This document shows, in pieces, positions 42,949-52,205 of a stretch of 64,000 nt of DNA. Position 1 is the stretch's first letter. Every line of letters starts with the position of its first letter. The stretch comes from Nemophila menziesii (Eukaryota; Streptophyta; Magnoliopsida; Boraginales; Hydrophyllaceae): NCBI GenBank assembly GCA_029959085.1, contig JARWIR010000016.1, positions 8,477,441-8,541,440 of the forward strand, in the 5' to 3' direction. The notes beneath the pieces were generated by a model. That model did no database searches, had not been told where the DNA came from, and saw only the letters and a program-made list of their open reading frames with translations. The position numbers and the translations under genes were made by a program.

Positions 42949-43313
42949 GGTTTTGGTGTTCGTCGTGTTCTTCCCCAAACCGAACCCGTCTTCTTCTTTT
43001 GATATTTGATTTTGTTTAATTCATTTGTTTTGTTTTTTGGGGTATATATAGGGTAGGCATTAATGAATTCCCCATCTTGCCCTTGTAAAAAATAAGGGTT
43101 AACTTAATTAAACAGTTAATTAGTATTAGGATTAAAAAAAATTGTGACATGGAATTGCCACGTCGGATTTAACGGAAAAAATGGACGGAAAACATGCTCA
43201 GGGGGTAACGGGGCACAAAAGTAACTCTTAGGAGGCAACAAGGCGCATTTTAAGACTTAGTGGACAACCTATCAATCGCGTATAAACGTAGATAGCAAAA
43301 ATGGTATTTACTC
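42949..43313 (-). repeat. MULE right TIR
   Basis: 365 bp inverted copy of the left TIR, lacking the 32-bp duplication. It ends GGTATTTACTC before the TSD. It includes TATATATA at 43043-43050. Confidence 0.92.
43043..43050 (-). promoter_or_regulatory. TATA box in right TIR, GRF gene promoter
   Basis: Mirror of 35173-35180, 146 bases upstream of the ATG at 42897 on the minus strand. Confidence 0.6.
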
Positions 43314-43583
43314 AATTTTCAAAAATAGGCTTACAGTGCTAGGTTTTTGACACTTTTACCCTTTAAATAACAGTTATATATAATACTAAAATACAAATAA
43401 AAATCAAAGCATCAGACCCATTCTTCGTTGGAAAAAAAGAAACCCAATCATCTTCGCCACCACCGAACAACCTCCGGCCTTATAACAAAGAAAGAATAGC
43501 TTAGGGTTAGGTTAGAGAGCTCCTCTCCTAGATCTACTTGATCTAGCGCCTAATCCTCGGTTTCTCCTCGGATCTTCACCAAC

Positions 43584-45645
43584 ATGACGGACCCAACTCA
43601 TAAGTCACAAGATCGAAGAACCCTCCCGTCCGATTTTGACCCGGGAGAGAGTAGTACGCTTCACCATGCCTCTTCCGCCAAAGAGCCACCGGACCCAACG
43701 GACCTCTCGCCGTTGGCAAACCCGGAGTTCCGGTCCCCCTCGGGCATGCCTAACCTCACGTTAGGTCATAACCCACCGGAAATTGGTCTCGATGGTGATT
43801 CATTAGAAGAGGCCGGTGCTCGGCCGAGCTCCCCTCCTTCTCCAGGGGATGCTCCGACGAATTTTGCCGGCGATTCACGAAGTGTTGGTAACCTTCCTCT
43901 ACTCTTGGATACATCTCTAGAGGCTAAAGTTAAATTCTTGAAAGTGTGTGGGCATTTGGACACACAAATAGTAGATAAAGTATGGGAAGAATTAGTGGCA
44001 CACCATGTGTTTGAGAAATTGGCTAAGTCACATGCTAGAGAAAATGAAGAGCCTTTTGAAGTTGATGTTGAAGGTACTTTAGCATTAAAGAAAGTAGTTA
44101 ATTTTGGGCGTGAAACAACTACCAAGGAACCCGTTACGACCGGGAAGCTTGACGCCAATGCAAAGTACCCGGAGTTAAAGGAGAAGAAGATGGGCTATAA
44201 GGACATACTATTGAATAATAGGAAAGCTTCGGTTGGGAAAGAATTAGCGTATTATGAACCCGTGGAGGGGGAGATGCTTCAACTTCTAGAAACCGATGTG
44301 TTAACGATAGAGCAAGCTTTCGACTTCTCATTAATTGGATATGTAGCCGGTAAGAAATCGCCGGATATGGAAGATATAAGGAGAATAGCGAAGGCATGGA
44401 AAGTGGAATGTAAGGTTATAAAGCACCCCTCCGGTTGGTTAATTTTTAAATTCGAGAATGAAATGGATAAGAAGAACGTTATATCTAAAGGGCCCTATCT
44501 ATCGTATGGAAAACTCTTATTACTTACGGAAATTCCGGATTTTTTTGATTTTGGGAATCTAGAGATTAAGAAGATCCCTACTTGGATTATTTTGCGAAAA
44601 CTTCCGGTACAAGCACGTACGGACGAGGGATTAGCGAAAATTGCTTCTCAAGTTGGTAAACCTATCCGAACGGATGGGTTCACGGTAATTAGCGAGAACA
44701 TTAGTTATGCTAGGGTGCTAATCGAATTAGATTTAAGCAAGGAGAAAAAGAAAAGTATTGTATTTGGCTCTCATAAAGGGTATAAACATAGTGTAGAAGT
44801 GGAATATGAAAACCTACCCCCGTGTTGTGTAAAATGTCAAGCTTTTGGACACGAAGGAAATAGATGCTTTTATGAAAATATAGTAGAGAAAAAAATAGAA
44901 AGGTTTCGAGGTAATAAAGGAGTTAGGGGCCATGAACTAATACCGAAATATAGGGGAGAAAATTTAGATGTAGCTCCCTCTATATTGGCGCAACATACTG
45001 TTGCTAAATCCCACCATAAAGCTTTAGAAGCGGGTCCCTCTAGGTTGCATAAGGGAGCAACATTTCGGCCAAAAAGTAAATGATGCACAAGCTGTCCACG
45101 CTGCTCTTCATCCTAGACAGCAACAGCATACCACTTTAGCAAAGATGATTAATAGTGCAGGTACTAATATTATTAATGGAAATAATATTAATGGATCAGC
45201 TATTATTGCAGGTACTAATATTATTAATAGTGCCAATATAGAGTTACCAAATATTGAGCATAGCAGCTCTAATAACAATATTTTTACTCCAATAAAAATT
45301 AAAAAAGCGAAATCGCTTGATTTAAATTTTATTCCGGAAAGTGATAGTAGTTGCGAAATTCGGGCTATCCGAGTAGGGTCAAACTCACGCTCCGCCGCTA
45401 TGGTAATTTTTTCGGATTTAGAAGGGAACAACTTAGTAAATGACGGAAAAGAAAAATCGAAAAATTTAATTGAAGATTCCTTCGAGATGGTAGTGAGTAA
45501 GAAAACAAAAAAAAGAGAAGCGGGTTATAAAAAACTCACGTTAGCTAAAAATGAATATATGTGGCAAAAAAAGCAATTTTGGAAGGCACGTAGAGCTAAT
45601 ATTAAACGCTCAAATATGGGGAAACCCACCGCAAGTTGTAAATGA
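43584..45645 (+). pseudogene. LINE F ORF1 (RNA-binding protein), one frameshift
   Basis: ATG at 43584. Residues ~230-400 are a DUF4283 domain (VECKVIKHPSGWLIFKF, IPTWIILRKLPV), and residues ~410-430 a CCHC knuckle (CCVKCQAFGHEGNRC). This is the nucleic-acid chaperone that coats LINE RNA. An A-run near 45070 shifts the frame; the C-terminal part continues in the next frame to 45645 and includes the FEMVVSKKTKK segment common in this protein. Near 45160-45235 an Asn/Ile-rich stretch is made of GGTACTAATATTATTAAT-like repeats. The stop TGA (45643-45645) overlaps the ORF2 start codon in ATGA. Confidence 0.85.
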
Positions 45646-47413
45646 TTATTACGACTTGGAATTTAAGGGGTTTCGGCTCAACCCATAAAAAGCTAGGGGT
45701 AAAAGATTTAATTAAAAAGAAAAATATAGATTTGATGGGTATATTGGAAACAAAGAGTAATACTAATAAAATGGATTTATTTATGAATAACATGCTCAAA
45801 GGGTGGAAGAGTGTTAATAACTTCGACTTAATAGAGCATGGGAGAATCCTTATAGTTTGGGATCCGGATAAAGTACAAGTTGAGATTATCGAGAGAACAT
45901 CTCAAGCTATACATTGCAAGATTGTGTGTAAGGTAACATCTCTTAGTTTATATACTTCTTTTATCTACGGACTAAATGATATAAGATTTAGAAGAAACTT
46001 GTGGAAAAAATCTAATTGATTTTTCCGCTACTTTCGATGATTCGTGGCTTCTTTTGGGTGATTTTAACAATATATTAGCTTTTAATGAAAGGATTAGAGG
46101 ACAAAATGTTACGGTGGGTGATTTTAAAGAATTTGCGGATTGTTGTAATCACTTAGGCCTTGAGGATATACAATATACCGGTCAATTCTTTACATGGGAT
46201 AATAACCATGTTCTTAGTAAGATTGATAGAGCATTGGGTAATCGTAAGCTAGATGAATCGAATCACTATATTCAAGACGAATTTTTACCGAAATCTAGTG
46301 TATCCGACCATTCACCTTGTATAGTTAATATTTTTTTACAAAATGTTACTAGGATTGTTCATTTCCGTTTCTTTGATATGTGGGTGCAACATGAAGATTA
46401 TTATGTAACGGTTGAAGATGGATGGAACAAGACCATGGTCGTGGGTACTAAACAATATATCCTATGTAAAAAAATGAAAGCTTTGAAGTTCGACTTGAGA
46501 AAATTAAATAAGATCCACTTTTCTCATATTTCCGCAAGGGCAAAGAAAGCTAAGGAGGATCTTGAAATAGCCGAGGTACATTTCCAACAAAATTTACCTA
46601 CTTCTTCATTTGATAACTTGGTTGAGATTCGGAAGAGATCTAAAACTCTTGAAATGGCTGAGATTAGTTTTCTTAAACAAAAGGCTAAGCTCGGTTATTC
46701 CCTTAAGAGTGATAGGTGTACTAAATTGTTCCATGGGCTCCTTAAAAGTAAAAATAGAAGAAGATTTATTCCGAATATTTTAAAGGAAAGTGGTGATTTA
46801 ACTACTTCTAAAGATCAAGTCAATGAAACGTTCCTAAATTATTTCAAAGGTTTATTTGGTGTTAAAGATAATACGACACATATTAATTCCGAAGTATTTG
46901 ATTATGGAAGTAAAATTACTTTAGAGCAAGGAGAAGATATGTGCCGTGACATAACCGATTTGGAGATTAAAGAAGCTATTTTTAAAATAGCGAATGATAA
47001 AGCGCCCGGACCCGATGGTTATTCTTCATTATTTTTTAAGAGTTCGTGGAATATTATTGGGGAAGATGTTATCTTAGCGGTACGTGAATTCTTTACCTCC
47101 GGTTTTTTACTTAAGCAATTAAATACTACTCTTATTGCTTTAATTCCGAAGATAGATGATCCTAAAAGTGTTGATAATTTTCGGCCTATTTCGTGTTGTA
47201 ACGTGGTTTATAAAGCGATTACTATGATACTAGCGGATAGATTGAAACCTTGCTTAAATAATATAGTGGATAAAGCCCAAAATGCGTTTGTTGAGGGTAG
47301 ATCTATGATAGAAAATATTCACCTTATGCAAGAACTATTTCGGGGTTATAATAATCAGAGTAGCTCGTCAAGATGTACTATTAAAATTGATTTTAGAAAG
47401 GCGTATGACTCTA
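45642..47413 (+). pseudogene. LINE F ORF2, 5' part: endonuclease and start of RT
   Basis: ATG at 45642 overlaps the ORF1 stop by four bases. The endonuclease has TTWNLRGFGS, GILETKS, and after a frameshift near 46000-46050, LLLGDFNNIL and SVSDHSPCIV (the catalytic SDH). RT motifs begin with NDKAPGPDGYSSLFFK (~46996), LIALIPKIDDP and FRPISCCNVVYK, up to KIDFRKAYDS, where copia G cuts the frame at 47413. Makes the nick and primes cDNA at the target in living copies. Confidence 0.9.
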
Positions 47414-47573
47414 TGTTAGCCTCACCTTGTTTTTATTCCCGTTTTAATATTCGACAAATCATCATTTAAACTAAAATTCATTTTGATATCACTTTATATG
47501 TTTTCCAAAACCCCTCATTAGATTAGTTGTGTTTACATCCTTGTATTTAGCTTGATATTCAAAAGAGCAGCTC

Positions 47574-47920
47574 CGCGGTACACCGGACGAATCACGCGGT
47601 ACACCGCAGAGTCACGGACCAGAAGCGCGGTGCACAGGATAGCCCGTCAGTATGCTCATAAAATTGCACGGTACACCGGACCTAGGCGCGGTACACCGGA
47701 CCAAGGCACGGACCAGGGTTGCGGTGCATAGGATAGTCCGACCAGTAAGCTCGAAGTTAAGACAAACAGCTCCGCGGTGCACCGGACCATATCCGCGGTA
47801 CACCGCACAAGAGGGTTTTCTGCACTATTACAAGAGGACAAAGCTTATATCCGTTGGAGATAAAATAGATCCGTTAGATAGAAGCCTTATGACCGTTGGA
47901 CCATATTTTCAGCTATAAAA
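47574..47920 (+). promoter_or_regulatory. Palindrome array and TATA box in copia G LTR
   Basis: Eight cores of the GCGGTACACCGG/C type within 235 bases (two as GCGGTGCACAGG/GCGGTGCATAGG), interleaved with CACGGACCAG and GGATAGYCCG units. Two copies of an about 90-base block can be seen (47618-47660 and 47707-47752 begin alike). TATAAAA is at 47914-47920. Copy at 55807-56153. The 15-mer at 47688-47702 is identical to 13473-13487 in Athila-type element B. Confidence 0.65.
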
Positions 47921-48281
47921 TGGAGTTCATTCAAGACACAACTCAAGCCTTCCATCTACCAATCTTAAGAGCATTTAATTCTATCATTCAAGGAGGTTTC
48001 AAAGGAGCATTCAAGTCATATTTATTGTGAAGCTAATTAGTTCTTATCTACTCATTTAGGAGTTTAGTTACAAAGCTTTTATAAGCACCCCTAAACACTT
48101 TTCCCTTTCCTCTTAGTTCTTGTAATAGATTAAGAGAGTAGTGTGAGCATAGGTTTATGCTTGGTTCCTTGTGTTGGTGATAACACAAGTGTATTTCCTT
48201 CAAAGGGTTTTTGAAGTGGTTGTAAGGGTTTGTATCTCACCCGGTTAAGAGTTACGAAGATTAGTTGAGAATCTTGCAAAT

Positions 48282-48329
48282 CCTAAGGAGGCTTCCTTAG
48301 GTAGTGGATGTAGGGAAACCGAACCACTA
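48282..48329 (+). other. Tandem stem-loops in copia G LTR
   Basis: CCTAAGGA-GGCT-TCCTTAGG at 48282-48301, then TAGTGG (48302-48307) pairing with CCACTA (48324-48329). Same as 22155-22203 in copia E. Confidence 0.7.
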
Positions 48330-48577
48330 TACATCGTTGTGTATCGTATTCTATCTCTACACTCTTTATATTTCCGCACTCTATATGCTTGATAAAATGC
48401 CTACTTGAATAGTTTGATAATATTGTCTATTAGGATTATCTAGTTTTATACTATTTAGTTTGCTAATACAATAGGATTCAAATTAGCTTTTAATTTTATT
48501 TACTTGAAATAAAATTAGCCGATTAATTTCTATTGTCCTATTCAACCCCCCTTCTAGGACGCATATAGTATATCAAT

Positions 48578-48589
48578 TGGTATCAGAGC
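48578..48589 (+). other. Primer binding site, copia G
   Basis: TGGTATCAGAGC two bases after the LTR; initiator tRNA-Met type. Confidence 0.95.
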
Positions 48590-48630
48590 CTAGCTCTATT
48601 GTACTTAATCGTTTCTAGAGTTAATACGAT

Positions 48631-51600
48631 ATGGATTCTAATCAACCGGAAGGTTCATGTTCTACTAGACCTCCGCTTTTTGTAGGAAAAGACTACTTTG
48701 GATGGAAAAAGAAAATGGAGATTCATGTGAAAGGAATTGATTACTTCTTATGGCTTGCTATCAAGAAAGGTCCTTATATTCCCTATGTTACGGGTAGTAC
48801 TACGGAGGTGAAAAATGAAGATGATTACAATGATCAAGACATAGCGAAACTCACCAAAAACAACAAAGCTATGAACATTCTCATTAATGGATTAAGTGTC
48901 ACGGAATACGCTAGAGTTAGTGAATGCAATTCCGCTCATGAAATGTGGCAACTCTTGGAGCTATCATATCAAGGAACGGAAGATATTAAAGAAACTAAGA
49001 TTGGTCCCTTTATCACTAAGTATGAGCTTTTTCGTATGGAGCCCGATGAAGCCTTAAATGCTATGCATCAAAGATTTTCTAACATTGTTAACACTTTGAA
49101 GACTCTTGGTCAAGAATACACCAACAAAGAACAATGCCGAAAAATCTTATTTGCTCTTCCAAGGAAATACAAGACAAAGATCAACTCTATAAGGGATACT
49201 AAAGATCTTTCAAAAATGACGGTTCATGAACTCATTTGCAACCTCATGACGGAAGAGCTTGTGCTTGAAGAAGAAAAGATAAGAGATGATGAGGAGAAAA
49301 AGATTAAGAAATCTATTGCTTTCCATGCCATGAGTACCAAGTTGAAAGAACGAAAAGAAAGGAAGGAAAGTGAAGAAGAAAATTCACATGAAGAAGAAAC
49401 TAGTGAAGATGAAGGAGTAGCTATGTTGGCAAGGGATATGAAAAAATTCATGAGATACAAACGCTTTGCCAAGAAAGGAAGTTCTTCCTCACCTTACAAG
49501 AAGAATGATAGAGCTATCAAACAAGATGAACCCACTTGCTATCATTGCAAGAAAGTTGGTCACATCAAAACTTATTGTCCTCTTCTTCAAAAGGAGAAAC
49601 CTAAGAGAGCAATGCATGCTAATATCACTTGGGATACTCAAAATTCGGAGGAAGAAGAAAGTGATAATGAAAATGTCAATCTTGTTGCTTTTATGGGAAA
49701 ACTTGAGAATGATGAAGATGCTTCTTCGAATGATGATACCGGTACTACTCACTTTGCCTTTATGGCAAATCATGATGAGGTAACTCCTAAATCTAAACTC
49801 TCTTTAACTAATGATGATGCTAGTGAACAAGATATTCATGAGGCATTTGATTCTCTTTATAATGATTTTTTAAATTCTATTGAAACAAACAAAGTTTTAA
49901 CAAAAGATTTAGAATTTGAGAAAAATAGAACTAAAGAGGTTTTGAAAGCTTTGGAAGATTGTCAAAATCTTTGTGATGAATGTATAGATGAAAATGAAAA
50001 ACTTCATCTTATTGAGAAAAATCTTTTGGAAGAAAAAGCTTTATTAGAGAAAAAGATTATTGATCAAAATGCTATTATTTTAAAATTTACTAGTGGGCAA
50101 GAAAACTTGGATTTGATTTTAGGTTCTCAAAGAATGGCTTGTTGGTGGGTCCTGGTGTGTTATAAAATTAAGTACATAAAATAATAGAACCACAATACCG
50201 CAAGTGTACGGTTGTCCAAGTAATACTCCGACAAGTCGGATTCGTTCTCAGGGATTGGACTGGTATAACCCAAGTGTTCAACAGATAAATAGTAATAATT
50301 GCAAATACAGAAAATAAAAGATAAAAGATATTTATTTGGTTTTATATTAATCCTAAGAATGCAAGAAAATAAGATACTGAAAATAAATACTAAAGGACTA
50401 AGATGCAGATATGAGCTATACTTGAGTCTCGCTAGGGAATCACCTAAACTTACCTAATTAATGTTTTCTTTAAGGGCAGAACTGATATTTCTATATTAGT
50501 CGGGACTCTATAATCTCCTAGCCCCCATCAGGGTGGACCTAGGAGCTATTCTCAGATGTTACAAACCCCGGCAGGGCGATCATAATCCACCTTCGAATGA
50601 ATACTATTTTACCCAATTGGCTATAAGGTTAACTAAGTCCGTCAGGATCAATAATTTCTACCTTACGTTTATTATCTAGTTCAGTAATTAAACCCCCCGT
50701 CAAGGCGATCACTTCCCCACCAGAGTGAATAGCTTAATTACTATGACCTATCTCCGATTAGCTAATTCATTGATAGTGAAATTAATATAAAATAAGAAAC
50801 AATATGAAATACCTAATTCAAATTAAACTAGAAACTAATCCCAAATTGAAATACATGAATTAAACAAATTAGGGTTCATCCCATTACGATTCTCAAGTAA
50901 TTAAGGTTTAGCTCATATTAAAAGTAAAAACAATAAAGAAATTAATAATATACATGTTCCTAATAACAGAAATAAATTAAGAACCTAGATAGAGGAATTG
51001 GGTTGAACTGTTGTTGGAGATATAGACAGTCTCCAGCTTCTGCTCTTGCTTCCGCCTCTTGACGCTCTCTCTAAGGATGTATATATTGAATGAATTATGA
51101 GAGGTACTGAATAATGAGGTCTAAGGGGTGTATTTATAGGTGTTGGAAGACCCTAGGTCGAATTTGCTTTGAGTGGAAGACAAGGCAAAGACTCTTAAAT
51201 TCGTAGCTCTAAAAGATAAGATTCTGCTGATTTGATTTGGTCATATCTTTTTGAATACTTATCCGTTTGAGAAGTTCCAATATATGAAACTGCTTGTCTT
51301 GGAAAGCTCTTTCTATTGGTGCAGACCATTCGTCCAGAATCCTAGCCAATCTTTTATTATGATTTAATTCCTAAAACGTGGCTGGATTTCAGATTTCAAA
51401 AGGCAGCTTTATCTTTTCCTCCTTTGAATAAATCTTTACCAAATCTTCTTATTTCCATATAAATCTTCTTTCCTTTCATCTTTATCTTGACTTAGCCTCT
51501 AAGTAATTACCATTTATCTCTTTAAAGCTTCACATTAAATAAATAATTAAACCGCATATGCATAAAAAGAATAAATCAATAAATCAAGAAATCAAAATAG

Positions 51601-52188
51601 GAAAGTGTACTCTAAAAATAGAAACTCGACTAGAAATCATTTCCTAACACTCTAAAATACACTAAGACTTTATTCTCACTTTCTCTCCTTGGATTGGTCT
51701 TTCATATAATTCAAGAACCTATTAACTTTGCATTAAAAATAGTCAAATTTACGCACAAAAGCTCAGATTCTGCAAATAGTTAATTTCCAAGGGGAGAAAG
51801 TGCAATATGATCAAATAAGCCTAAAAGTCTATCAAATAACTCATTTATTCACCTAAAAGGATGTCTCCAATGGGCTAAGAATTAGAACAAATAGGGAGAC
51901 ATCACTTGTGAAAAAAGTGGTGTTGGATATGATCCATTCACTCACCAAAAACCTTTGAAAAATATCTTTGTAAAATCAAAAATTTCAAATGCAATTCCAT
52001 CCTCTTCAAAATCTTCTATCACTTGCACCTATTGTGAAAAACTTGGTCATGATGCATCTCATTGTTACTATCGTAAATTATTGGATTTGGGATCTCTTGT
52101 GCCGATTTGGAAAAGGCCTACATGGGTCTTAAAAAGGAAATCCACTAACCCTCATGGACCCAATCCGAATTGGGTACCTAAAGCTTAA
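48631..52188 (+). pseudogene. Copia G gag, interrupted by a solo LTR
   Basis: ATG at 48631, first after the primer binding site. The frame is open to the insertion at 50143 and, on the other side, from 51910 to the stop at 52186-52188 in the same frame, so the only damage is the insertion. Domains: N-terminal STRPPLFVGKDYFGWKKKME, UBN2-type capsid (~residues 60-210), a Glu-rich stretch, a zinc knuckle CYHCKKVGHIKTYC (~residue 300), a long coiled coil (~residues 420-480), and after the insertion a second knuckle CTYCEKLGHDASHC. The structural Gag of virus-like particles. As it stands the product would be truncated near residue 504. Confidence 0.9.
50143..51904 (-). mobile_element. Antisense solo LTR inside copia G gag
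   Basis: On the minus strand: starts TGATGTCTCCC at 51904, ends GACCCACCA at 50143. Length 1762 bp. TSD CTTGT perfect (50138-50142 and 51905-51909). No internal sequence. Its interior resembles the solo LTR at 797-2352 (AACCACAA-CCGCAAGTGTACGG near the 3' end, CCGTCAGG-like motifs, GTTGGAGATATAGACNGTCTCC) more than elements B and D, so these two form a subfamily. Confidence 0.94.
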
Positions 52189-52205
52189 ATTGTTTTTGTT
52201 TGTAG

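Larger units (their letters stand above)
34884..43313 (+). mobile_element. MULE (Mutator-like) DNA transposon, 8430 bp
   Basis: Both ends read GAGTAAATACCATTTTT inward, with long TIRs (34884-35276 and 42949-43313). Flanks are AATTTTTAA (34875-34883) and AATTTTCAA (43314-43322), a 9-bp TSD with one mismatch, the length typical of Mutator. Inside are a MuDR-type transposase gene (plus) and a convergent GRF zinc-finger gene (minus), a two-gene plan like that of maize MuDR. Both genes now carry disabling changes, so it could move only with enzymes from another copy. Confidence 0.95.
47414..48575 (+). repeat. Copia G 5' LTR
   Basis: 1162 bp, TGTTAGCCTCACC to GTATATCA, nearly identical to 55647-56808. 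Confidence 0.97.

Noticed and set aside
47612..47918. Open frames in the copia G LTR array, repeated at 55845-56151
   Set aside because: They lie in the U3 region of an LTR, over the palindrome array and TATA box, and occur on both strands.
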